Assembly: GCA_964621605.1 (NCBI GenBank)
Contig: CAZUMJ010000029.1
Coordinates: 1-38,542 of the forward strand
Source: CAZUMJ01 sp964621605
GTDB taxonomy: Bacteria; Actinomycetota; Acidimicrobiia; Acidimicrobiales; Iamiaceae
DNA: 38,542 bases
Direction of reading: 5' to 3'
A program made the position numbers and the translations under genes. The notes under the pieces were generated by a model. That model had not been told where the DNA came from. It made no database searches and saw nothing but the letters and a program-made list of their open reading frames with translations. Positions 1-7,314 of the stretch are shown one piece after another. The number at the start of each line of letters is the position of its first letter. Positions within the stretch are counted from its first letter, which is position 1.

Positions 1-1184
1 CCTTCATTTCGGGAGCTGGCCTTACGCCGTTCTATGACGGCGCCAACCTGGCAGGGCGCGACGTGGTCGTCGTCAGCCTGAACTACCGCCTCGGGGCATT
101 GGGCTTCCTGCACCTCGCCGACCTCGGAGGTGAGGCGTTCGCCGAGAGCGCCAACGTGGGCCTGCTCGACCAGGCCATGGCGCTGCGTTGGGTGCACGAG
201 AACATCGAGGCGTTCGGCGGCGACCCTGCCAACGTCACCATCTTCGGCGAATCCGCAGGCGCCATGAGCGTCGGGTCACACCTCGCCCTGCCCGCCAGCG
301 CCGGCCTGTTCCACAGGGCGATCGCCCAGTCGGGGGCTGCCTCACAGGTGCACGACCGCGACCAGGCCACCGAGGTGGCGGCCGCACTCCTCCGCGAGCT
401 CGACCTCGCCGAGTCAGACGTGGAGCGGCTGCGGGAGATCCCACTCGAGACGCTCCTCGCTGCCCAGGCAACCCTGTCGGCCCGGCGAGGCATCTCGGCG
501 GGGCTCCCCTTCCGACCGACCACCGACGGCGTCAGCCTGCCAGTCGCCCCCCTGGCGGCGGTGCGCGCGGGCTCGGCGGCTGGCATCGCGGTGCTGACCG
601 GCACCAACCGCGACGAGATGAAGCTCTTCACCGCCATGGACCCGGGCTTCGCGGCAGCAGACGAAGAGGTCCTCCTCCGCCGGACGAGCAAGCTCGTGTC
701 CCACGATCCCGAGGGGCTCGTGGCGACCTACCGGGCGGCACTCCCCGGCGCCTCGGCAAAGGACCTCTTCGAGGCGATCGCCACCGACGCCGTGTTCCGC
801 ATCCCTGCATTGGACCTCGCGGAAGCGCAGTCGGCGCACGCGCCCACGTGGCTGTACGAGTTCCACGAAGCATCCACGGCGTTCGGCGGCATGCTCGGCT
901 CCGCGCACGCGGTCGAGATCCCCTATGTCTTCGACAACCTCGATGCCCCCGGCGCGTCGTTCCTCACCGGTGAGGTCACCGAGCAGATGCGGGCGCTCGC
1001 GCGCGACCTTGCCGACGCGTGGACATCGTTCGCACGCTCCGGTGACCCGAACGGCAGCGACCTTCCCGCTTGGGCGGCCTACGACACCACCGCCCGCATG
1101 ACGTTGGTGACCGCTGCCGCCGAGTCGCAGGTCGCTGCCGACCCCGCCGGACCGTTCCGCGAGGCGTGGCAGCAGCGCCGCTGA
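1..1184 (+). CDS. Carboxylesterase type B family protein, 5' truncated by window edge
   Basis: The frame is open from base 3 and has no start in the window; the first residues (FISGAG, then a DGANLAGRDVVVV stretch) correspond to the segment just after the oxyanion-hole HGG motif of type B carboxylesterases, so roughly the first 100 residues lie outside. The nucleophile elbow GESAGA is at about bases 249-266. A GTNRDEM segment (about 600-620) supplies the acidic residue and a SAHAVEIPYVF segment (about 900-933) the histidine, so the Ser-Glu-His triad appears complete. The fold is an alpha/beta hydrolase acting on carboxylic esters, with substrate unknown. No signal peptide can be judged because the N-terminus is missing. 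It converges with the AhpD-like gene after only 37 bp. Family call is firm; specific substrate is not. Confidence 0.9.
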   Translation, partial: FISGAGLTPFYDGANLAGRDVVVVSLNYRLGALGFLHLADLGGEAFAESANVGLLDQAMALRWVHENIEAFGGDPANVTIFGESAGAMSVGSHLALPASAGLFHRAIAQSGAASQVHDRDQATEVAAALLRELDLAESDVERLREIPLETLLAAQATLSARRGISAGLPFRPTTDGVSLPVAPLAAVRAGSAAGIAVLTGTNRDEMKLFTAMDPGFAAADEEVLLRRTSKLVSHDPEGLVATYRAALPGASAKDLFEAIATDAVFRIPALDLAEAQSAHAPTWLYEFHEASTAFGGMLGSAHAVEIPYVFDNLDAPGASFLTGEVTEQMRALARDLADAWTSFARSGDPNGSDLPAWAAYDTTARMTLVTAAAESQVAADPAGPFREAWQQRR

Positions 1185-1221
1185 CCGGGGCTTCGCTGCG
1201 CCGCGTCGGGGGCGCCGTGGC

Positions 1222-1677
1222 TCAGAGCTGCGGCGCTGCCGGCTGACGGGTTGCGACGTTGATGCGGTTCCACGTGTTGATGACGGCGATCGCCATGACC
1301 AGCGTGCCGAGGGCCTTCTCGTCGTAGTGCTTGGCGGCGTCGGCCCACACCTCGTCGCTCACCGCGTCTTCTCGATCGGCGATGCGGGTCGTCGCCTCGG
1401 TGAGCGCCAGCGCCGCGCGCTCTGCGTCGGTGAACAGCGGCGACTCACGCCACGCCGCGACCGCCCACAGACGCTGCGGGGTCTCGCCCGCGGCGGCCGC
1501 GTCGCGGCAATGCATGTCGACGCAGAAGCCGCACCCGTTGATCTGGCTCGCGCGGATCTTGACGAGCTCGAGGGTCGCATGGGGAACGCTGCCGTTCGCG
1601 GTCACCTTGCCGAAGGCGAGCATCGCCTCCATCGCGCCGGGGACCACCATCGCCGGGCTCTGCATCCGTGCTTCCAT
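1222..1677 (-). CDS. Carboxymuconolactone decarboxylase / AhpD-like protein
   Basis: A 151-residue protein of the CMD/AhpD superfamily. The family's redox CxxC is visible as CGFCVDMH (around residues 49-56), with the downstream His typical of AhpD-type peroxidase-associated proteins; the C-terminal half is helical and ends with an NTWNRINV segment seen in the family. Such proteins are cytosolic and act as peroxide- or thiol-redox enzymes; a true decarboxylase role is unlikely because the CxxC is kept. The ATG at 1677 is preceded by AAGGAG with 9-nt spacing, which supports this start. It lies 98 bp downstream of the MFS exporter on the same strand and may be read with it. The exact substrate is unknown. 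Confidence 0.88.
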   Translation of the reverse strand: MEARMQSPAMVVPGAMEAMLAFGKVTANGSVPHATLELVKIRASQINGCGFCVDMHCRDAAAAGETPQRLWAVAAWRESPLFTDAERAALALTEATTRIADREDAVSDEVWADAAKHYDEKALGTLVMAIAVINTWNRINVATRQPAAPQL

Positions 1678-1775
1678 GCTGCGCGCTCCTTCGTCGGTCT
1701 GGGCCGCGGCCGCGGCTCACACCCCCTGCCTATCGACCGCGAGCCCGCGCTACAACACGCGCCCCGTCCGCGGCG

Positions 1776-3287
1776 CTACTCGGCTGCCTCGCCGCCAGCG
1801 GTGCGAAGCCGCCATGCCCACACGGCGACCGCGAGGCACAACGCGACCGCGCACCACGACGCCACCTCTACCCCGTGCACGAATGCCCGCGACGCCGCGT
1901 CCCGCAGCAGCGCGCCCCCCTGGCCCCCGAGGCGGGTGGCGGTCAGGTCCGCGGTGCCCAAGGTGTCGCGTGCCGCGTCGATCGCCGCGGCCGACACGCC
2001 GGGGACCGCGTGCAGGTCACGCCGGTACACCGCCACCATCACGCTGCCCAGCAACGCGGTGCCGAGCGCGATGCCCAACTCGTTCGCCGTCTCCGACACG
2101 GCCGCGCCCGCGCCGGCCCGTTCAGGCGGTATCGCGCTCATGATCCCGTCGATCGCCACGACCATCGCGAGCGTGACCCCCGGGTAGATCAGCGTGGCGG
2201 CGCCGATCGGCACCCACAGCCCGGCGTCGGGGCGGAGCTGTGCAAGCCAGACGAACCCCGCTCCGCCGATCGCCATCCCCCACGCGATCGAGGAGAAGGC
2301 GCCGATCCGGCGGGCGACGGTCGGCGCGCCAAGCGTGCAGAGGAGGGCGACGGCGCTCACCGGCAACAGCAGCACGCCGGCGCGCGACGGGCTGATGCGC
2401 CCGATGAGCTGGAGGTGCTGGGTCACGAAGAAGTTGCTCCCCGCGACCCCGATGAGCGCGACGAGGTTGCCGGCGACGGCCATACGAAAGCCGCGCAGGC
2501 GGAACAGGTCGAGGTCGAGCATCGGGTGGGCGAGGCGGCGCTGACGACGAGCGAACAGCACACCGCCGCCGACACCGGCGAGCGCCGACGCCACGACGAG
2601 CACCGAGATGCCCTGCTCGGCGAGCTGCTTCAGCGCGAACACCAGCGGGAACATCGCGAGCATGGAGAGCGCGGCGCTGGGCAGGTCGAACGGGCCGGGG
2701 TCGGGGTCTGCCGACTCGGGCACGAGCGCCGGAGCCGACGCGAGGAACACCACGGTCACGGGCACGGCGAGCAGGAACACCGACCCCCACCAGTAGTGGT
2801 CGAGCAGCACGCCACCGATCACCGGTCCGAGGGCGCCGCCCACGCTGAAGCCGGCGGCCCACACCGCGATCGCCGTCTGGCGCTCGCGGTCGTCGGGAAA
2901 GATGTTGCGGATCAGCGACAGGGTCGAGGGCATCAGCGTGGCACCCGCGAGGCCCAGCACCGCCCGCCCCGCGATGAGCGCGCCGGGGCCGGTAGCCAAC
3001 GCGCAGAGCACCGACGCCACACCGAACGCGCCGCCGCCGATGAGCAGCAGGCGGCGTCGACCGATGCGGTCACCGAGGTTGCCCATGGTGACGAGCAGAC
3101 CGGCGAGCACGAACGAGTAGATGTCAACGATCCACAGCAGCTCCGAACTGCTCGGGTCGAGCGATTCGCTCAGCTTCGGGATGGCGAACCCGAGCACCGT
3201 CGCGTCGATCGCGATCAGCATCGTCGGCAGCATCAGGACCGCGAGCGCGATCCAGCGACGGCGTGTGGTGAGGTCGGCGGCGATCAT
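1776..3287 (-). CDS. MFS drug:H+ antiporter, DHA2 (14-TM EmrB/QacA-like) family
   Basis: A 503-residue integral membrane protein. After a short cytosolic lead (MIAADLTTRRR) it shows TM1 with the IDATVLGFAIP pattern typical of DHA2 exporters, then the loop 2-3 motif GNLGDRIGRRRLL (motif A), followed by further hydrophobic segments compatible with 14 helices. The RDxFPDDRERQTAIAVWAAGFSVGGALGP region corresponds to motif C/TM5 of antiporters. The frame stays open to 3488, but the 67 extra residues are Arg/Pro-rich and unlike the family, so the ATG at 3287 is chosen; Shine-Dalgarno support there is weak. Likely exports cationic or amphipathic drugs in exchange for protons. The long open frame on the opposite strand (1668-3362) is a high-GC shadow. 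Confidence 0.9.
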   Translation of the reverse strand: MIAADLTTRRRWIALAVLMLPTMLIAIDATVLGFAIPKLSESLDPSSSELLWIVDIYSFVLAGLLVTMGNLGDRIGRRRLLLIGGGAFGVASVLCALATGPGALIAGRAVLGLAGATLMPSTLSLIRNIFPDDRERQTAIAVWAAGFSVGGALGPVIGGVLLDHYWWGSVFLLAVPVTVVFLASAPALVPESADPDPGPFDLPSAALSMLAMFPLVFALKQLAEQGISVLVVASALAGVGGGVLFARRQRRLAHPMLDLDLFRLRGFRMAVAGNLVALIGVAGSNFFVTQHLQLIGRISPSRAGVLLLPVSAVALLCTLGAPTVARRIGAFSSIAWGMAIGGAGFVWLAQLRPDAGLWVPIGAATLIYPGVTLAMVVAIDGIMSAIPPERAGAGAAVSETANELGIALGTALLGSVMVAVYRRDLHAVPGVSAAAIDAARDTLGTADLTATRLGGQGGALLRDAASRAFVHGVEVASWCAVALCLAVAVWAWRLRTAGGEAAE

Positions 3288-3441
3288 GCACCGGGCATCG
3301 TGGCAGTCCGCCTCTCCCGGCAGGAAACGCGTTCTTGCGTGACACCCCCTGTCGCCCGCTGACCGACTTCCCGTTCGGGGAGCAGGCAGGGGCTGCGGTC
3401 GGCCGCGACGACGAACCGCGCCGATCGACGCCCTCGCCAGC

Positions 3442-4290
3442 TCAGGCTGCGGGCGGCACCGACCGCATCGCGTGCTGCATGCCCGCACGCGCCACGACCA
3501 CGTCGACGCAGGACTGGATGGCGGCGTGCACGCGCCCGACGAGCACCTCGGGGTCGTCGGTGTCCACCGGAATCGGCATGCCGACGTGGACCAGCGGGCG
3601 ACGCTTTCCGGGAAGGTCCGGGCGCTGGTAGTCGTCAGGCTCGCTGCCGAAGTAGAAGCCCATGGGCACGATCGCCACGTCGACAGACTTCGATGCCGCG
3701 ATGGCCGTGTGGGCGATGCCCTTCTTGAGCGGCTGGACCACCCGGTGGTCGACGCGGTTGCGGGTGCCTTCCCAGAAGCCCGCCATCGAATGGCCCTGGA
3801 GGAGCTTGCTCACCTGGATCTCGCTCGCTCGCACCGTGCACGCCCGGTAGAGCTCATCGACCCCTTCGGCACCCTCGAGCCCCTGACGGCGTAGGTCCTC
3901 GCGGCGGAAGGTGGGCAGGGCACCGAGCTCGTCGACCGCCCAGCGCAGCATCTTTCCCTTGCGACCACGGCGCACGAACAACGACGGCTCTGCCGGAATG
4001 AACGCCTTGCCGCGCAGCGGGCGGAGGGCCTTGAGCTTCTCCGCGGCAGCAACGATCACGTACTGGTCGTCGCCCGTGATGTGGTTCGGCGAGAGCACGA
4101 GGCGGGTTCCCGAGGCCAGTGCATCGGCCAGCGCCTTCTCCGCGCCTGGATCGCAGCTGAGATCGAGCTTGAAGTAGCGGTTGAGTGCCACATGCGCGAA
4201 CCGGGCAAACGCGCGGTTCTGCTCGTGGGCCTCGTAGTAGCGGTAGAGGGCTTCGTGATCGGCGAGTCGCACCGCGGGTCGCTTCGACAT
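3442..4290 (-). CDS. PlsC-like 1-acylglycerol-phosphate acyltransferase family protein
   Basis: A 282-residue protein with the acyltransferase blocks in order: the HX4D catalytic motif as NHITGDD (H70, D75), a basic FIPAEPSLFVRRG stretch, and FWEGTRNR (172-179), the equivalent of the FPEGTRS phosphate-binding motif with Trp in place of Pro. An IVPMGFYFG segment follows. The family transfers acyl chains to glycerol-phosphate-type acceptors at the membrane; no clear TM helix is seen, so it may be peripheral, and a role in lipid or wax ester synthesis is inference. The ATG at 4290 has TAGGCT 6 nt upstream, consistent with a leaderless transcript. Two dyads lie in the promoter: one between -14 and -27 and a DosR-like one centred near -42 (separate entries). 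Confidence 0.8.
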   Translation of the reverse strand: MSKRPAVRLADHEALYRYYEAHEQNRAFARFAHVALNRYFKLDLSCDPGAEKALADALASGTRLVLSPNHITGDDQYVIVAAAEKLKALRPLRGKAFIPAEPSLFVRRGRKGKMLRWAVDELGALPTFRREDLRRQGLEGAEGVDELYRACTVRASEIQVSKLLQGHSMAGFWEGTRNRVDHRVVQPLKKGIAHTAIAASKSVDVAIVPMGFYFGSEPDDYQRPDLPGKRRPLVHVGMPIPVDTDDPEVLVGRVHAAIQSCVDVVVARAGMQHAMRSVPPAA

Positions 4291-4296
4291 CTCACC

Positions 4297-4302
4297 AGCC
4301 TA
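4297..4302 (-). promoter_or_regulatory. Predicted -10 element (TAGGCT), leaderless start of the acyltransferase gene
   Basis: TAGGCT on the minus strand ends 6 nt before the ATG at 4290, so the transcript would begin at or next to the start codon. The same TANNNT plus 6-7 nt arrangement recurs at six other genes here. Confidence 0.5.
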
Positions 4303-4303
4303 C

Positions 4304-4317
4304 CTACCAGTCGGTAG
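4304..4317. promoter_or_regulatory. Inverted repeat CTACC-N4-GGTAG, candidate TetR-type operator
   Basis: A perfect 5-bp-arm dyad between the predicted -10 and -35 of the acyltransferase gene, a position that would block RNA polymerase if bound. The related core CTACC-N3-GGTAG occurs upstream of the P450 gene at 7278-7290. The binding protein is unknown. Confidence 0.4.
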
Positions 4318-4325
4318 AGAGGCCA

Positions 4326-4339
4326 GGGACGAAGGGCCC
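4326..4339. promoter_or_regulatory. DosR-like box (imperfect), GGGAC-N4-GGCCC
   Basis: Matches the GGGAC-N4-GTCCC core of DosR/DevR sites at 9 of 10 fixed positions. Its centre lies about 42 bp upstream of the predicted leaderless start at 4290, the class-II activator position. The spacer GAAG is identical to that of the perfect box at 12115-12128. Confidence 0.45.
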
Positions 4340-4358
4340 TCCCGTGGAAAGAAGGCGG

Positions 4359-5162
4359 TCAGGCGCGGTCCATCGGGCCGTCAGCGGACGCCCGCGACCT
4401 GCGCCGAGCCAGCCGGTCCTGCACCCACAACGTGACCACCCCTGCCACCAGCAGGCCCGCCACGTTCACCCCGAGTTGCAGCGTCGCCCCGCCCGCCTCC
4501 GACCAACGACCGTAGGCCGACGCGCCACCCATGTTCGCCGCCGCAGGGATGGTCGTGACGGCCACCAGCACCCCCACGAGTGCACCCGAGCGCGCCTGGG
4601 TCAGCGCGAGCATTCCGGCAATGCCCGCGAGCAGCGCGACGACCGCGGCGTAGCCGTCGGGCCGCGCGACGAACGAGGTGAGCTGGCGACTCGTGACGTC
4701 GTAGTGGGCTGGAGCCAGGTCGGCGACGCGGAAGAGCACGGTGGCCACAGCTGCGGCGATGACGGCAAGCCCAAGCCCCGAGCCGAGCGTGGCGAGCGAG
4801 CGTCCGGCGGAGCGGAGGCGGCCACGCGCGAGGGCGACGCACGCCGCCGCGATCGGCCCATAGTCGGGCCCGACAGCCATCGCCGCGACGAGCAACACCG
4901 GCGAGTCGGTCAACAGGGCAACGAGGGCGATCACCGCAGCAAGCACGATGAACAGCAGGTACGACACGTTCGCNNNNNNNNNNNNNNNNNNNNNNNNNNN
5001 NNNNNNNNNNNNNNNNNNNNNNNNNNNNNNNNNNNNNNNNNNNNNNNNNNNNNNNNNNNNNNNNNNNNNNNNNACAAGGTGCGCAAGCCCGGGCCACGTG
5101 CGCAGCCGCTCGACCACGTCATCCGCAGCGTCTGACGGCACGATGAGCCGGAGGTGGATCAC
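4359..5162 (-). CDS. DUF389 family membrane protein, interrupted by an assembly gap
   Basis: The N-terminal MIHLRLIVPSDAADDVVERL and the C-terminal hydrophobic half (DSPVLLVAAMAVGPDYGPIAA, then several TM helices and a SGALVGVLVAVTTIPAAANMG segment) are characteristic of the DUF389 / uncharacterised hydrophobic protein family, whose members join a soluble N-terminal domain to about six membrane helices. Function of the family is not established. The GTG at 5162 is chosen because the MxHLRL opening is family-typical. Bases 4974-5073 are N, so residues after the LAHL segment up to ANVSYLLF are unknown. From memory of homologues this missing piece is nearer 90 than 34 residues, so the real gap is probably longer than 100 bp. 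The gene is on the same strand as DUF1697 upstream. Confidence 0.8.
   Translation of the reverse strand: MIHLRLIVPSDAADDVVERLRTWPGLAHLXXXXXXXXXXXXXXXXXXXXXXXXXXXXXXXXXXANVSYLLFIVLAAVIALVALLTDSPVLLVAAMAVGPDYGPIAAACVALARGRLRSAGRSLATLGSGLGLAVIAAAVATVLFRVADLAPAHYDVTSRQLTSFVARPDGYAAVVALLAGIAGMLALTQARSGALVGVLVAVTTIPAAANMGGASAYGRWSEAGGATLQLGVNVAGLLVAGVVTLWVQDRLARRRSRASADGPMDRA
4974..5073. other. Assembly gap (100 N)
   Basis: Exactly 100 consecutive N, the conventional placeholder for a gap of unknown size. It falls inside the DUF389 gene; reading frame continuity across it cannot be trusted. Confidence 0.99.
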
Positions 5163-5214
5163 CCCAGCATTCTCGTGGACCGCTGCGTGGTCGGCGTGCG
5201 CATGCCCGGGCTTT

Positions 5215-5289
5215 GCTCGGCTCAGCTCGGCGCAGCTCGGATCGGCTCAGCTCGGGTCCGCTCCGCTCAGCTCAGCTCAGCTCAGCTCG
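5215..5289. repeat. Pentanucleotide microsatellite, 15 units of GCTCR-type
   Basis: Fifteen consecutive 5-bp units of the GCTCA/GCTCG type with a few substitutions; the last four GCTCA units before the final GCTCG are perfect. It covers the last codons and stop of the DUF1697 gene. On the minus strand the unit TGAGC places a TGA in every reading frame. Confidence 0.9.
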
Positions 5290-5828
5290 TCGAGCATCTC
5301 GGCGAGCCGCACCGTCGTGTTCCAGTTGCGGTTCGTCACCTGCGGGTATGCGGGCGTGCTGACGAGCCCGCTGAGACGACTCTGGGAGCGGCGGGCAGAG
5401 AGCCGACGGAAGTACACGACCCCGTCTCCGGCCCACGCCGAGTCGACGCCCTCCCGAGGGCGCAACTGGCCGAGCACGTCCTGCGCGGTGAGGGGCCCCT
5501 TCAAGAACAGCACGTCGGAGTGGTACGTCTCGGGCTCCTGCCCGAACCCCTGGGGGGCCTGCGCCACCACGGTGCGATAGGCGGCCGCGTCGCGAGCCAC
5601 GACGGGCACGTCGAAGCCGAAGGACTCCGCGAGGGTGTCCTCGACGTGCGCGACGAGGTCGGCGTGCGCCAGCGCACTCCGGCACACCACGTTGCCCGAC
5701 TGGATGTACGTCCTGACATCGGAGAGTCCGGCCGCGGTGAGCACCTCACGAAGCTCGGCCATCGGCACCTTGTTGCGTCCCCCGACGTTGATGGCGCGCA
5801 GAAGGACGACGTACGGCTGGCCGGTCAT
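5277..5828 (-). CDS. DUF1697 domain-containing protein
   Basis: A 183-residue cytosolic protein. The opening YVVLLRAINVGGRNKVPMAELR and the TYIQSGNVVCRS segment (about residues 40-52) are hallmarks of the DUF1697 family, as is the later DVLFLKGPL stretch. The biochemical role of the family is not known to me. The start at 5828 is preceded by TACGCT with a 6-nt spacer, fitting a leaderless transcript. The 3' end runs into a GCTCA microsatellite (5215-5289), so the final residues (DELS) and stop codon are encoded by repeat units and could vary by slippage, although TGA would be met quickly in any frame. The C-terminal tail before the repeat is otherwise ordinary. Confidence 0.88.
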   Translation of the reverse strand: MTGQPYVVLLRAINVGGRNKVPMAELREVLTAAGLSDVRTYIQSGNVVCRSALAHADLVAHVEDTLAESFGFDVPVVARDAAAYRTVVAQAPQGFGQEPETYHSDVLFLKGPLTAQDVLGQLRPREGVDSAWAGDGVVYFRRLSARRSQSRLSGLVSTPAYPQVTNRNWNTTVRLAEMLDELS

Positions 5829-5834
5829 CGCCGA

Positions 5835-5840
5835 AGCGTA
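5835..5840 (-). promoter_or_regulatory. Predicted -10 element (TACGCT), leaderless start of the DUF1697 gene
   Basis: TACGCT on the minus strand with 6 nt to the ATG at 5828, and no Shine-Dalgarno sequence between them. Confidence 0.5.
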
Positions 5841-5966
5841 CCGACCGACGGCGGACGCCGATCTGCGGGAAGACGCCCGCGCACAGCAGCGCGCGCAACG
5901 AGCGCGCCACCGTGCTCGGTGGGAGCGGGCCGGTGCTGCCGCCGACGAGGACGGCGGCGCGGCGGC

Positions 5967-7193
5967 TCAGCGGTAGGTGACCGGCAGGCCCTTGATGCCG
6001 TTCAGCCACCCCGAACGCAGACGCTTCGGCGGCCCCACCCGGGTGATGTTCGGAGCGAGGTCGGTGAGCGCCTCGAAGATGAGGTTGATCTCGAGCTTCG
6101 CGAGGTGCGAGCCCGGGCAGAAGTGGGCGCCACCACCGCCGAAGCCGACGTGCGGGTTCGGGTTGCGGAAGATGTCGAACCGATAGGGGTCTTCGAACAC
6201 CGTCTCGTCGTAGTTCGCCGAGCCGTACAGCAACCCGACCCGTTGGCCCTTGGCGATCACCGTCCCGCCGATCTCCGCTTCGTCGGTGGCCGTGCGCTGG
6301 AACATCTGCACCGGGGTGCCGTACCGCACGACCTCGTCTGCCATCGTCTCGGGACGCTCATCCTTGTAGGCAGCCCACAGGTCTGGGTTGTCGAAGAACG
6401 CCTGCATGCCGTGGCTTATCGCGTTGCGGGTGGTCTCGTTGCCGGCCACCGCCAAGATGAGGATGAAGAACGCGAACTCTTCGGAGCTGAGCACCTCGTC
6501 GTCGGCGGCCGACACCAGGCGGCTCACGATGTCGTCGCGCGGGTTGGCCTTGCGGTCCTCGCCCATGGCGACGGCGTACCCCAGGATCTCGGCCGCAGCG
6601 ACGGCCGGGTCGACCTCGTAGTCGGGATCGTCGTACGCCATCATCTCGTTCGACCACTCGAAGATCTGCTTCCGCTCGTCTTGCGGGAAGCCGACCAGGT
6701 CGGCGATCGCCTGGAGCGGCAACTCGACGGCGATGTCTTCGACGAAGTCACCGCTGCCGCGCTCGACGGCTTCGCCCACGATGCGGTAGGCCCGCTCGCG
6801 CAGCGCGTCGGTCAGACGGGCGACCGCCTTCGGGGTGAACAGGCCTCGTGACACGACACCGCGCACCCGCGTGTGCCGCTCGCCGTCCATGTTCAGCATC
6901 ATGTTCTTCTGGATCTCGCGCTCGGCGTACCCGACGGTCTTCCCGTCGAAGCGCACGATGGCCGTGTTCTCTTCGCTCGACCAGCCCGTTCGGGCACACG
7001 AGATGGCCTTCACATCGGCGTGCCGAGAGATGACCCAAAAGCCCCCGTCGTCGAAGCTCGAATCTTCGACGGTCTGGGCGTTCCAGAACACGGGCGCCGA
7101 CTGACGAAGCCAGGCGTAGTCCTCCAGGGGAACTCCCTTGGCGAGGATGTCGGGGTCGGTGAGGTCGTAGCCCTCGGGAATCGGGACAGGCAT
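5967..7193 (-). CDS. Cytochrome P450
   Basis: A 408-residue soluble bacterial P450, normal length for the class. The I-helix oxygen-activation motif AGNETT is at 250-255, the K-helix ExxR at E287-R290, and the haem loop FGGGGAHFCPG at 351-361 with C359 as the iron ligand. The GGGAHFC loop and overall pattern recall actinobacterial CYP124/125/142-type steroid and branched-lipid hydroxylases, but subfamily assignment is a guess. It needs ferredoxin and reductase partners, and none is encoded nearby. The ATG at 7193 follows GGAGGAG with a 5-nt spacer, so unlike several neighbours it has a true leader. A CTACC-N3-GGTAG dyad lies 85 bp upstream of the start and may be its operator. Confidence 0.96.
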   Translation of the reverse strand: MPVPIPEGYDLTDPDILAKGVPLEDYAWLRQSAPVFWNAQTVEDSSFDDGGFWVISRHADVKAISCARTGWSSEENTAIVRFDGKTVGYAEREIQKNMMLNMDGERHTRVRGVVSRGLFTPKAVARLTDALRERAYRIVGEAVERGSGDFVEDIAVELPLQAIADLVGFPQDERKQIFEWSNEMMAYDDPDYEVDPAVAAAEILGYAVAMGEDRKANPRDDIVSRLVSAADDEVLSSEEFAFFILILAVAGNETTRNAISHGMQAFFDNPDLWAAYKDERPETMADEVVRYGTPVQMFQRTATDEAEIGGTVIAKGQRVGLLYGSANYDETVFEDPYRFDIFRNPNPHVGFGGGGAHFCPGSHLAKLEINLIFEALTDLAPNITRVGPPKRLRSGWLNGIKGLPVTYR

Positions 7194-7277
7194 GGTGCTC
7201 CTCCAGGGTGTCGCCCGAGCGACGGGATGCCCGACGCTCGCGCCCGTTCACCGGGCGAGGGAAGGGGCGAAGGTCAC

Positions 7278-7290
7278 CTACCGGCGGTAG
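7278..7290. promoter_or_regulatory. Inverted repeat CTACC-N3-GGTAG upstream of the P450 gene
   Basis: Perfect 5-bp arms, 85 bp upstream of the P450 start and 24 bp from the end of the MocR gene. It shares half-sites with the dyad at 4304-4317 but has a spacer one base shorter. Confidence 0.35.
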
Positions 7291-7314
7291 CTCCCGTGCC
7301 CTCCCCAACTCACC

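Noticed and set aside
1668..3362. Long plus-strand open frame of 564 codons opposite the MFS exporter
   Set aside because: Arg/His/Glu-rich composition with no domain pattern; an antisense shadow of a high-GC gene whose minus-strand reading is a clear 14-TM exporter.
5865..5880. GCGGG-N6-CCCGC dyad centred about -44 from the DUF1697 start, considered a third DosR-like box
   Set aside because: The G and C runs are offset and the A-C / G-T positions of the DosR core do not match; likely a chance GC-rich dyad.
5938..5958. GCCGCC-N9-GGCGGC hairpin after the P450 gene as a terminator
   Set aside because: Only 6 bp of stem in very GC-rich sequence and no T-tract; such pairs are expected by chance here.
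5154..6851. Plus-strand open frame of 565 codons opposite the P450 and DUF1697 genes
   Set aside because: Crosses two well-supported minus-strand genes and shows no recognisable motif.
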